A DNA stretch of 64,000 bases from Polynucleobacter sp. MG-27-Goln-C1 (GTDB taxonomy: Bacteria > Pseudomonadota > Gammaproteobacteria > Burkholderiales > Burkholderiaceae), in NCBI RefSeq assembly GCF_018881905.1, contig NZ_JACVPM010000003.1, positions 1 to 64,000 on the forward strand, given 5' to 3'. The position numbers and the translations under genes were made by a program. Positions within the stretch are counted from its first letter, which is position 1. Every line of letters starts with the position of its first letter. Below are positions 18,575 to 26,802 of the stretch, piece by piece. The notes under the pieces are model-generated. The model made no database searches and had not been told where the DNA came from. It saw only the letters and a program-made list of their open reading frames with translations.

Positions 18575-20169
18575 ATCCTGATTTTGATGTCATTATTGTC
18601 GGTAGTGGACCCTCAGGAGTCTCAGCTGCATTTCCATTGCTTAACGCTGGCTTAAGAGTGTTAATGGTTGATGGTGGTGCGGCGCCAACTCAAACTTTTC
18701 CTATTGAGGACTTTATTTCTTGGCGTAGTAACGACAAATACCAGTTTAAGCGAATGGTGGGGGATGATTATCATGCGCTCAAGACGCATGATAGCGATTC
18801 TCCAAAGTTAAGAATTCCTTCGCTTGGATATGTTTTCGATCAATTTAAAGTAGTAAATAAAATTAATAGCGACGGTTTTGTGGCGGTAGGATCACTTGCT
18901 ACTGGTGGTCTTTCTAATGCATGGGGATGTGGGGTAGCTCAATATTCAAATGAAGAGTTGGAATCTTTTCCATTCCCAGCATCAGATATCAAGAAATCCT
19001 ATGAGGATGTAGTCGCCAGGATCGGTATTAGCGGGGGCTGTGATGATGATATGTCATCTTATTTTGGACTTGATCAGTGGAGCCAGCCGCCTATAGATTT
19101 GGACGACATTCATAAGCACTTTCTCAGTAGATTCCAAAAGTCAAGAGAGCACTTGCTGGGTCTTGGATTTAGACTTGGCCGTACGCGATTAGCGGTATTG
19201 AGTAAAGATTTTAAGGGTCGACAGGGCTGTAGTTTGACGGGAAATTGTTTGTGGGGTTGCTATAGAAAATCAATGTACTCCGCAAGCGATGAATTGCCAG
19301 TATTAATGAAGTTTAGTAACTTTAAATACATGCCAGGTTTTGTTGTTTCAGATCTATTCAATAAAAGTGATGACATTACTGGCATCAGAGGAAAAAATAT
19401 TTCTCAAAATTGTTATGAAGAAATTACAGCTTCAAAAATACTACTTGGGGCAGGTACTTTGGCTTCGACTAGATTGGCGCTGAAGTTGCTTGGGTATCTT
19501 GAATCATTTAATTTACTATCTTGCCCAACGGCTGCTTTTATGATGTGGATCCCTCGATATTTTGGTCAAATTAGAAAATCAACATTTGGCTCTGGCCAGC
19601 TAGCCTTTAATATTAAAACTGATAAGGGTGTTTCAGCCTATGGGGCCACCTTCCCAACTACCGCAATACCAGTTTCGGAATTTGTGACTCATATGCCGAT
19701 GGGTGTGAGGGCTAGTATAAGTTTTTTGAGAAACATACTAAGCTCCTGCGTTATTGGCAACCTTTTTTTGCCAGGCAGATTTGGGGGTGCAAAAGGTCAA
19801 TTAGATAAATTAGGGGAGCTTAACTTAAGTTACTCGAAGGATCCTTCGATAGACGATTCAATGATGGGAGTTGCTAAGGTTTTGCGTTCAAGCTATGCAA
19901 AGCTAGGAGGGTTTATATTGCCCGGAAGCTTTACTGTGGGGCGTCCAGGAGGAGATATCCATTACTCCGGAACTATGCCTATGAGTTCAGTACCAAATGT
20001 TGGTGAGACCAATCCAAATGGGGTGGTGATTGGCGCAAAAAATATTCACATTATTGATGGAGCTTGCTTGCCGCTGTTGTCAGAAAAGCCGCATACTTTG
20101 ACGATCATGGCAAATGCGGATCGTATTGGAAAAGTTGTGGCTAATGAATTGAGGAAAAGGGGTGCATAA
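18571..20169 (+). CDS. GMC-type FAD oxidoreductase
   Basis: A 532-residue flavoprotein of the glucose-methanol-choline oxidoreductase superfamily. It begins FDVIIVGSGPSGVSAAFPLL with the FAD-binding glycine motif, has GGLSNAWGCGVAQYS near residue 113 and GAGTLASTRLAL near 298. The C-terminal NPNGVVIGAKNIHIIDGACLP plus KPHTLTIMANADRIG is the GMC C-domain. It also has a QGCSLTGNCLWGC cysteine-rich stretch near 220 that is not general in GMC enzymes. It lies inside the polysaccharide operon with ATGA overlap, so a sugar alcohol or acyl substrate is plausible. It differs from the BetA-like GMC enzyme at 37566-39209. Confidence 0.8.
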   Translation: MNPDFDVIIVGSGPSGVSAAFPLLNAGLRVLMVDGGAAPTQTFPIEDFISWRSNDKYQFKRMVGDDYHALKTHDSDSPKLRIPSLGYVFDQFKVVNKINSDGFVAVGSLATGGLSNAWGCGVAQYSNEELESFPFPASDIKKSYEDVVARIGISGGCDDDMSSYFGLDQWSQPPIDLDDIHKHFLSRFQKSREHLLGLGFRLGRTRLAVLSKDFKGRQGCSLTGNCLWGCYRKSMYSASDELPVLMKFSNFKYMPGFVVSDLFNKSDDITGIRGKNISQNCYEEITASKILLGAGTLASTRLALKLLGYLESFNLLSCPTAAFMMWIPRYFGQIRKSTFGSGQLAFNIKTDKGVSAYGATFPTTAIPVSEFVTHMPMGVRASISFLRNILSSCVIGNLFLPGRFGGAKGQLDKLGELNLSYSKDPSIDDSMMGVAKVLRSSYAKLGGFILPGSFTVGRPGGDIHYSGTMPMSSVPNVGETNPNGVVIGAKNIHIIDGACLPLLSEKPHTLTIMANADRIGKVVANELRKRGA

Positions 20170-20226
20170 CGATCCCTTTGGTTGCAGTTAATAATTGGAG
20201 TATTTTGGTTTTCTTTTGGTGGGGGC

Positions 20227-21303
20227 ATGATGGGTTCAATAAAGTTAGAAAATTTTGATCATGACGGGCTTCAGGAGCAAATTGCTGTTGGTAAAACTGT
20301 TTATTCATCGCCAGAAGTTGTAGATTCGGACCACATTAGATGGAAGCACCTTAATGGCCCTTATGGGAAATCTATTGCAATCACCTTAAGGGATGGGAAG
20401 GGTATATTACTTGGACGCTCCTTTCTTCAGCCCAGAAAATTTAGGATTAGCAAAACCCTTTCTTGTAATGGAGCTTTGGTTACTGATTTAGTGATTGATC
20501 CACTTGCAAGAAATGCATCTACTCTAATAGGAATGACTCGTGCAATAACATCTCCTGCTGGAATTGAATTGGTGGCCCATACATCAAATGAAGTTAGTGA
20601 TTTGATTTATCAAAAATTATTTAAGTTTCCCGTTGCATGTAAATTAATGGCGTTGGGGCTGCCTTTATATTTTGCAAAAGTCCTGAAGCCGCACTTAAAA
20701 AACCTCAGAGCGCTTAATGTCATCGACTATTTATTTGCACCCTGGAGATGGGGTCTGATTGGTATCTCAAGTACTTTTGTAGCCCTAAGTGGGGTGGACT
20801 TCATGGCGCGCCCCATGGAGTCTGAGTCGCTAGAAGTGTTTGATGGGTTTCAGGAAATTTCTGGAAGCCATTTTGAAAGAAGTCTTGCATTTCATAGGTG
20901 GCGTTTTGGGGAGGGCCCTATTTTTAATGGTGAGATTAAGTGGATTAAATCTGCTGGAATATGCATTGGATGCGTTGTTTTTAAGCAGGTTGAAATAGGC
21001 GGGCTAAACGCATGCGTGCTAATGGATATTGTTATGCGCAGGAATTTAACTGGGTTGGAGAAAATGGCCATAAAGCTATTAGCGGTTAAATTTTCCCTTA
21101 AATTAACTAGTGATGTTTTATTTACTTTAGTTAATACTGATAATCCTGCATTAAAATGGCTTATAGGTTTTCCATTTATCGTTATTCCAGATCGGTTATT
21201 GCCTCACCCAACCCCAATTTTCATTCATTCCTCAGAGGAAATATACCCATCATCAAATCATAAAAGCATTTATTTAACGCTTGCAGATCTAGATTATTTT
21301 TAA
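20227..21303 (+). CDS. GNAT-like acyltransferase candidate
   Basis: A protein of about 358 residues. The first half looks like a GNAT/FemAB-type acyltransferase, with a VTDLVIDPLARNASTLIGMTR segment near residue 95 recalling the acyl-CoA binding strand and helix. A repeated HFERSLAFHRWRFGEGP motif begins the second half, and HIRWKHLNGPYG in the first half matches it in spacing. This suggests two tandem domains. No named family is certain. A TGGTGGGGGC ribosome site supports the ATG at 20227; a TTG at 20182 is unlikely. The acyl carrier protein gene follows, so transfer of an ACP-bound acyl group to an amino sugar is a reasonable hypothesis. Confidence 0.55.
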   Translation: MMGSIKLENFDHDGLQEQIAVGKTVYSSPEVVDSDHIRWKHLNGPYGKSIAITLRDGKGILLGRSFLQPRKFRISKTLSCNGALVTDLVIDPLARNASTLIGMTRAITSPAGIELVAHTSNEVSDLIYQKLFKFPVACKLMALGLPLYFAKVLKPHLKNLRALNVIDYLFAPWRWGLIGISSTFVALSGVDFMARPMESESLEVFDGFQEISGSHFERSLAFHRWRFGEGPIFNGEIKWIKSAGICIGCVVFKQVEIGGLNACVLMDIVMRRNLTGLEKMAIKLLAVKFSLKLTSDVLFTLVNTDNPALKWLIGFPFIVIPDRLLPHPTPIFIHSSEEIYPSSNHKSIYLTLADLDYF

Positions 21304-21330
21304 CAGCGCAACTATTGAATTGGAACAAAT

Positions 21331-21618
21331 ATGAAAAAATTGGCTCAGAGTATTGTGAGTGAGGCAATCATTGAGGTTAATCTTGATCAGGATCTCGATG
21401 GCAAGATAATAAATTCCCCAGAGATTTTATTATTAAATTCCCAAAGTAATGTTGATTCCTTGACTCTCGTTAGGTTGTTGATTGCGGTTGAGCGGTTAAT
21501 TGAAGAAAAAACTGGAAAATCTGTTGTGGTGGTTGATGAGTCTACATTTGAAGCTGAGGAAAGTCCATTTTCTACCGTTGGCACTCTGATGGCTCATGTT
21601 GAAAGATTGTTGATTTAA
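21331..21618 (+). CDS. Acyl carrier protein
   Basis: A 95-residue acidic helical protein. NVDSLTLVRLL (residues 40-50) contains the DSL motif, whose Ser43 would carry 4'-phosphopantetheine. The surrounding helices fit the ACP fold, although it is slightly longer than the fatty-acid ACP. It is not the housekeeping acpP, which normally sits in the fab operon. Here it lies between the GNAT-like gene and a FabG-like reductase. Its stop and the next start overlap as TAATG. It probably carries the acyl group built by the following genes. Confidence 0.85.
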   Translation: MKKLAQSIVSEAIIEVNLDQDLDGKIINSPEILLLNSQSNVDSLTLVRLLIAVERLIEEKTGKSVVVVDESTFEAEESPFSTVGTLMAHVERLLI

Positions 21619-22325
21619 TGCTGGGCTCAAATAACTCTCTGTTAGTAACTGGTTCTAGTCGCGGGCTCGGAATGTTATTGGCTGAAACATATTTAAGTAT
21701 GGGCATGAAAGTATTCGGCTGTTCCCGTAATGCTTCTACTATTGAGCATCAAAACTATCGGCACTTCGTGCTCGATATCTCTGATGAGGCAAGCATTATC
21801 TCTATGTTTAAAGAAATTTCTTTGCTCAAAATTAGGCTTGATTTAGTCATCAATAATGCGGGCATGACTCAATCTAGCTTAGGAATCTTAACGAGAGCTA
21901 AAGCTGCTAGCGAAATAATTAATACAAATATTTTAGGCACTTTTTTAATTACTCGCGAGGCGCTAAAGTTGATGCAGCGCCAACATTACGGGCGAATAGT
22001 AAATTTTTCATCAATTAATGTACCGCTGGGTAGTGTTGGTAGTTCAATTTACAACGCTAGTAAGGCGGCAATGGAGTCTATGGCTACAACCCTTTCCCGG
22101 GAGAATGCTAAGGCTGATATCACCATCAATACTATAGGACTTTCAGTAGTTGACAAGACGGGAATGTCGGATTCCTTGACCCCAAAAGCCCTTGCTGAAA
22201 AGCAGCGCCTATTAATAAAACCTGATCTTATAAAGGTTGAAGAAATTATTCATGCAATAAACTTCTTGGCCTCTCCTTTATCTAAAAATATTTGTGCTCA
22301 AACTATTTATTTTGGTGGTGCATGA
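21618..22325 (+). CDS. SDR oxidoreductase, FabG-like (3-oxoacyl-ACP reductase)
   Basis: A 235-residue classical SDR. The cofactor motif TGSSRGLG is at 11-18 and NNAG at 79-82. The catalytic Ser is in NFSS (131-132), with Tyr145 and Lys149 in YNASK. Next to an ACP and a FabH-like synthase, the likely job is NAD(P)H-dependent reduction of a 3-oxoacyl-ACP to 3-hydroxyacyl-ACP. Start and stop overlap both neighbours (TAATG and ATGA), showing tight coupling. Confidence 0.85.
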   Translation: MLGSNNSLLVTGSSRGLGMLLAETYLSMGMKVFGCSRNASTIEHQNYRHFVLDISDEASIISMFKEISLLKIRLDLVINNAGMTQSSLGILTRAKAASEIINTNILGTFLITREALKLMQRQHYGRIVNFSSINVPLGSVGSSIYNASKAAMESMATTLSRENAKADITINTIGLSVVDKTGMSDSLTPKALAEKQRLLIKPDLIKVEEIIHAINFLASPLSKNICAQTIYFGGA

Positions 22326-22957
22326 GTAATACTTATCAAGTTGCTGCGGTAGTTAATGGGGCTTGGAAGCAGAATTGCTATCTACTTACTAATGAAAAGC
22401 ATGAGCTGATCATTATTGATCCAGGAAGCAATGCAGGGGAAATTATTTCTCGCATTAACGATCTTGATGCAACTCCATTGGCAATATTGAATACTCATGC
22501 GCACTATGATCATATTGGAGCGGTTTCAGCTTTAGTCCAAAAATTCAGCATCCCCTTTTATTTGCATAAAAAAGATGAGGGGTTAATGAAGCAAGCCAAT
22601 TTATATAAAATTTTATTTGAGTCCAAGGATAGTATTGCAATCCCACTTTTTGATAAAGACTTGGCTACAGAGGAAAAAATATTTTTTATTGGGGATTTTA
22701 AGATTGAGATAATTCATACACCCGGCCATACTCCGGGGGGCGTTTGTATAGTGGCTGATAACAATATTTTTGGTGGTGATACATTGATGTATGGCGGACC
22801 AGGAAGCACTCATTTGCCTGGTGGGGATATTCGGGAGATGGAATCAAGTATGGATACTTTGCGCCAATTGCCTGGGGAGTTCTTGGTCTACCCGGGGCAT
22901 GGGCGGCCATTTACCTTAAATACTTTTTGGAGTAAGAACTTTGCTTCACAGTCTTGA
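22322..22957 (+). CDS. MBL-fold metallo-hydrolase, glyoxalase-II-like
   Basis: A 211-residue metallo-beta-lactamase-fold hydrolase. The metal-binding THAHYDHIGA motif is near residue 60, followed by HTPGHTPGG, GGDTLMYGG and the closing YPGHGRPFT. All metal ligands look intact. Glyoxalase-II-like members cleave thioesters, so within this ACP/ketosynthase cassette it may act as an editing or releasing thioesterase; this is an inference. I start it at 22322, where ATG overlaps the SDR stop (ATGA). The 3' end overlaps the ketosynthase by 17 bases. Confidence 0.8.
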   Translation: MSNTYQVAAVVNGAWKQNCYLLTNEKHELIIIDPGSNAGEIISRINDLDATPLAILNTHAHYDHIGAVSALVQKFSIPFYLHKKDEGLMKQANLYKILFESKDSIAIPLFDKDLATEEKIFFIGDFKIEIIHTPGHTPGGVCIVADNNIFGGDTLMYGGPGSTHLPGGDIREMESSMDTLRQLPGEFLVYPGHGRPFTLNTFWSKNFASQS

Positions 22958-23960
22958 TATCGGAATAGAGGGTGTGGAGTTTTGTTTGGGACAAAACTCA
23001 GTTTCTAATTCACAACTACAAGAAGAAAATCCATCTTGGGATATGTCAAAAACATTAGAAAGGTCAGGGGTAAAGTCTCGTCCTGTGGCCATCCCAGGAA
23101 CAACTGCGCTTGATTTGGCATATGAGGCGGCTAATAAGCTACTAAATCAATTGAAGTGTCCCTCAAGCGAGATTGACGCATTAATTTTTTGCACCCAAAC
23201 GCCAGACTATGTGCTGCCACCAAATTCATCTTTGCTGCATGGTCGATTAAATTTAGCTTCCAATGTAATGGCATTTGATATTAGCCATGCTTGCTCTGGT
23301 TTTATATATGGCCTTGGTATAGCTCGTAGTTTGGTTGCTAGTGGCACAGCAAAGAAAGTACTCTTGATCACTGCGGACACATACACTAGGTTGATTCACC
23401 CTGCCGATAGATCGATACGTCCACTTTTTGGTGATGGAGCGGCGGCCACTATAGTTTCTTCGGGCAATTTGGTTATGAAGATTAAGGATATGAGTTTTGG
23501 AACTGCGGGAAAAAAAGCCGATAGATTCATTGTCGAGGCGGGTGGCGCAAGAAATGAAGCCCCTATTTCTGAGGAAGTTATTCTAGATCGTAGCGGTAGA
23601 ATTACAAGTTCAAGGCATATTTCGATGGATGGTTTGGGGCTTTTAAGTTATTTCAACAATGTAATTCCTATATCAGTTTTGGGGCTTTTGGAAAAAAATG
23701 GTAAGAACGTCTCAGACGTATCCCTATTCTTATTTCACCAGGCTAGCCGACTTGCTTTGGAAGGGATTATGCGTAGTTTAAAAATCCCTGATAATAAAAT
23801 GATTATCGATATGGAGGAGACTGGAAATTTAGTCTCATCATCTATACCGGTATTACTTTCACGACTGCTTAAGGGTGGCGCTATTCCTGAAGGTGAGCCC
23901 GTCATTTTGTGTGGTTTTGGTGTTGGCTTATCTTGGGGAACTGCCCTGGTTGAATTTTAA
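22941..23960 (+). CDS. Beta-ketoacyl-ACP synthase III (FabH-like)
   Basis: A 339-residue thiolase-fold condensing enzyme. The catalytic triad is visible: Cys118 in SHACSGF, His266 in LFHQASR and Asn296 in ETGNLVSSS. IRPLFGDGAAATIV near residue 160 is the usual core. It would condense an acyl-CoA starter with malonyl-ACP to give a 3-oxoacyl-ACP. The start is a TTG at 22941 with GGAG at 22929-22932, overlapping the upstream gene. It differs from housekeeping fabH by context, so a dedicated short-chain pathway is likely. Confidence 0.9.
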   Translation: MLHSLDIGIEGVEFCLGQNSVSNSQLQEENPSWDMSKTLERSGVKSRPVAIPGTTALDLAYEAANKLLNQLKCPSSEIDALIFCTQTPDYVLPPNSSLLHGRLNLASNVMAFDISHACSGFIYGLGIARSLVASGTAKKVLLITADTYTRLIHPADRSIRPLFGDGAAATIVSSGNLVMKIKDMSFGTAGKKADRFIVEAGGARNEAPISEEVILDRSGRITSSRHISMDGLGLLSYFNNVIPISVLGLLEKNGKNVSDVSLFLFHQASRLALEGIMRSLKIPDNKMIIDMEETGNLVSSSIPVLLSRLLKGGAIPEGEPVILCGFGVGLSWGTALVEF

Positions 23961-23970
23961 GGAGTCTCAT

Positions 23971-25317
23971 GTGAGCCATATCAATTTTTTACTAGATAGA
24001 TTTTCTGCCGAGCCAAATAAAATTGCAGTGGTTCTTCGGGGAATCTCTATAAGTTATGGCACTCTTTCGCAAGAGGTATTTGATCAAATTGAATGGTTGG
24101 CTAGTAAAAATATTCAACCAGGTGATGCTGTTATTTTACGTGGAGATTATTCTCCTCTTGCTATTAGTTTGCTTTTGGCATTGATTGAAATGCGTTGCAT
24201 CTTAATTCCTCTGACTCCAGATGCTTTTAATACCCTGAGAGATTCTTTTGGTGAGGTTGCGCCTTCTTGGGTTATAGATGTGACTGGTTCTATCCCAATC
24301 CTAGAGCCCGTTGAAATATTTAATACCCCAACTTTGTATGAAATTATCAGACGCAGAAATGTTCCTGGATTAGTTCTCTTTACTTCGGGATCCTCAGGAA
24401 AACCAAAAGCAGTCGTTCATGATTTTTCAAAGTTGCTAGAAAAGTTTCATGTAGTTCGGCAGGCAATGATTACCTTAAATTTTCTTCTTTTTGATCATTG
24501 GGGTGGTTTAAATACCTTACTGCATTGCTTATCTAATCTTTGCCTTATTGTAGTTCCAGAGAGGCGTACTCCAGATCACATCTGCGAATTGATTGAGTGT
24601 TTCAAAATCGAGCTACTGCCCACAACCCCTAGTTTTTTAAATATGCTACTCATTTCAAAAGCATATATTGGGCGCAATTTAGACTCCCTGAAATTGATTA
24701 CATACGGGGCTGAGCCTATGCCAGAGTCGACTCTAAGAGGTGCAAGAAAAATATTTCCCAAAGTTGAATTCAGGCAGACATATGGAATGATTGAGCTGGG
24801 AGTAATGCGAACAAAGTCACGTTCCGCTGATTCGCTTTGGGTTAAGTTGGGGGGGGAGGGTTACTCAACTAGAGTGGTTGATGGAATATTGCAAATTCGA
24901 GCTGATGCAGCTATGTTGGGATATCTTAATTCAGATAGTCCTTTTACGGATGATGGTTATTTAATCACGGGCGATTTGGTTGAAACGGATGGGGAATGGT
25001 TTCGTATCTTAGGTAGACAATCTGACATTATTAATGTGGGCGGTCAAAAAGTATACCCGGCAGAAGTGGAAGCGATACTCCTTGAATGCCCAGGTGTGGC
25101 TGATGCTGTTGTTTATGGGGAATCCAATCCTATTTTAGGAAAGGTTGTGTGCGCTAATTTAATTCTGGATGTGCACGCTGAAGAATCTATTGTTCGACAA
25201 GCTCTGCGAGAATTATGCAAAGAAAAAATGCAAGCATATATGTCTCCTGTAAAAATTAAGTTTGTTCAGGAAATTGCTCAGACTAATAGGCTGAAGCGTT
25301 CTCGTGCCAAAGCTTAA
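23971..25317 (+). CDS. AMP-dependent acyl-CoA/acyl-ACP ligase
   Basis: A 448-residue ANL-superfamily enzyme that activates a carboxylic acid through an acyl-adenylate. LFTSGSSGKPKAVVHD is the phosphate-binding loop, YGMIELG the A5 motif, ITGDLVETDGEW the ATP ribose site and GRQSDIINVGGQKVYPAEVE the hinge and A8 region. The end, TNRLKRSR, could supply the A10 lysine. The start is a GTG at 23971 with a perfect AAGGAG at 23959-23964, six bases ahead. An ATG at 23969 is out of frame. It may load a free acid onto CoA or onto the ACP of this cassette. Confidence 0.88.
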   Translation: MSHINFLLDRFSAEPNKIAVVLRGISISYGTLSQEVFDQIEWLASKNIQPGDAVILRGDYSPLAISLLLALIEMRCILIPLTPDAFNTLRDSFGEVAPSWVIDVTGSIPILEPVEIFNTPTLYEIIRRRNVPGLVLFTSGSSGKPKAVVHDFSKLLEKFHVVRQAMITLNFLLFDHWGGLNTLLHCLSNLCLIVVPERRTPDHICELIECFKIELLPTTPSFLNMLLISKAYIGRNLDSLKLITYGAEPMPESTLRGARKIFPKVEFRQTYGMIELGVMRTKSRSADSLWVKLGGEGYSTRVVDGILQIRADAAMLGYLNSDSPFTDDGYLITGDLVETDGEWFRILGRQSDIINVGGQKVYPAEVEAILLECPGVADAVVYGESNPILGKVVCANLILDVHAEESIVRQALRELCKEKMQAYMSPVKIKFVQEIAQTNRLKRSRAKA

Positions 25318-25325
25318 TTATTTAT

Positions 25326-26087
25326 ATGATGTCTATAGCCCTTTTTCTATTTGCTCACCAAGATGATGAGTTCGGCGTATTTCAAAAGATTATCGATGAA
25401 CTTGCTGATGGACGAGAAGTTTATTGCGCATATTTAACAGACGGAGTATCGGTTGGCTGCTCTCCTAAAGTAAGAAATCTAGAGTCGATTACGGTGTTGA
25501 CAAAACTTGGTGTCCCTCGAAAAAATATTCTATTTGTCGGCGAGGAATTGATAATTCCTGATGGTAAGCTTGTGAATCATTTAAAAAAAGCAAAAGTATG
25601 GCTAACTAGTTGGCTGTCTGAGAATGCTCAAATTGAGAATATTTATCTTCCTGCATGGGAGGGCGGGCATCCAGATCATGACTCGTTGCATGCTGTTGGA
25701 GTTATAGTTACAAAGCAATTAAATTTGATAGATAAAGTATGGCAGTTCCCTTTATATAATGGTTATAAATGTAAAGGTCAATTTTTCCGCGTCCTTCTAA
25801 CATTGGCAAGTAATGGCGAAGTTTTCAATAGGAAAATAAGCTGGCTTAATCGCTGTCGATTCTTAAGTTTTATTTTGAATTACCCCTCCCAAGCTAGTAC
25901 TTGGGCTGGTCTCGCACCTTTTGTATTGATTCATTACCTGGTTTACGGAACCCAATCTTTGCAACGAGTTTCGTTTTCTCAAATTCAACTACCGCCACAT
26001 TTAGGGCGGCTGTACTATGAGAGACGAAAGTTCTGCACTTGGCAGGTGATGTCAGAGAGACTTCGGGGGGATTTATTGGTTTCATAG
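25326..26087 (+). CDS. PIG-L family deacetylase
   Basis: A 253-residue LmbE/PIG-L-type zinc deacetylase. HQDDE (residues 11-15) and HPDHD (about 118-122) give the metal and catalytic residues. Family members remove N-acetyl groups from GlcNAc-type sugars, including lipid-linked or nucleotide-bound ones. As the last gene of the cassette it could free an amino group that is then re-acylated with the acyl chain made upstream. That link is an inference. The start has ATG codons at 25326 and 25329. It is the last clear gene of the polysaccharide locus. Confidence 0.85.
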   Translation: MMSIALFLFAHQDDEFGVFQKIIDELADGREVYCAYLTDGVSVGCSPKVRNLESITVLTKLGVPRKNILFVGEELIIPDGKLVNHLKKAKVWLTSWLSENAQIENIYLPAWEGGHPDHDSLHAVGVIVTKQLNLIDKVWQFPLYNGYKCKGQFFRVLLTLASNGEVFNRKISWLNRCRFLSFILNYPSQASTWAGLAPFVLIHYLVYGTQSLQRVSFSQIQLPPHLGRLYYERRKFCTWQVMSERLRGDLLVS

Positions 26088-26128
26088 CTCTGGTCTTGCT
26101 ATAAATAATCGAGGTATACGCCTTTCAA

Positions 26129-26263
26129 ATGTCTTATAACCCTGTCGGTTTTGATCCAGCTCCCTTTATTCACAATAGCTGGCTAGATAGCTCCAGCTTG
26201 AAGGAGATTTTGCGCGGCACTATTTCTTTAGGAAGTTTTGCATCTTTAGCTAAACGTTTCTAA
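26129..26263 (+). CDS. Small ORF, possible gene remnant
   Basis: A 44-residue ORF just after the PIG-L gene. The predicted peptide has a mixed, non-repetitive composition ending in LGSFASLAKRF. I recognise no family. It could be the N-terminal remnant of a lost gene or a chance ORF. Confidence 0.2.
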   Translation: MSYNPVGFDPAPFIHNSWLDSSSLKEILRGTISLGSFASLAKRF

Positions 26264-26724
26264 ATGCGATTAATTTGACTACTTTTCAATTCTTGATTGG
26301 TGTCAATTGTATTATTAACTTTCTTTAATAGAATCCCACGTAAAAGCCTTGCTTAATTTCTACAAGTGTAATTACATCGGTGGATCTTTGCGTTATGAAT
26401 ATCCACCTCCCTTAAAGTTTTTGAACGGTTTTACTTATTAGTATTTGGCCTTAATTTGATTTTGCAATCCACCCATTTGGATATCAGCAATTCTTAAGGG
26501 GGCCAAATCGCTAAGTCGGCACCCCTGAAGATCCCTAGGCAATAATCACGCTCTCATCCTCTAGACCTCCTCGCTTTGGCGGTCGAAGAGAAGTCTGGGG
26601 TAGGTTAATAGCCCTCAGTAAGGCAATTATTTTTTTACAGAGCAAAATCCTTCCCCTTTGAGGATGGACAAGTTTTCCTGCTGGTCTTTACTTTTTTCTA
26701 CTTTAGGCAATCTATCTAAAGGTA

Positions 26725-26750
26725 CTTTGAAAAAATAAATTTTTTCAAAG
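26725..26750. repeat. Perfect 11-bp inverted repeat, possible weak terminator
   Basis: CTTTGAAAAAA at 26725-26735 and its exact complement at 26740-26750 flank a TAAA loop. It sits just past the 3' end of the WecA-like gene (- strand). The stem is AT-rich, but the U-rich arm could support termination in either direction. Confidence 0.4.
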
Positions 26751-26802
26751 ATAAATGAGAGCAGAGAATGAGGGGGTAAGAGCGCAAATCCTGTAGCAAT
26801 CC

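Larger units (their letters stand above)
26088..26802. other. 715-base gap without a convincing gene
   Basis: No long ORF on either strand. The only candidate with a protein-like sequence is a 44-codon ORF at 26129-26263 (+), beginning MSYNPVGFDPAPFIHN, with no clear ribosome site. The stretch also holds short inverted repeats (GGTGGAT at 26379-26385 with ATCCACC at 26401-26407, and the hairpin at 26725-26750). Composition changes here from the AT-rich polysaccharide locus to the chromosomal backbone. It may be decayed coding DNA at the locus edge. Confidence 0.5.
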
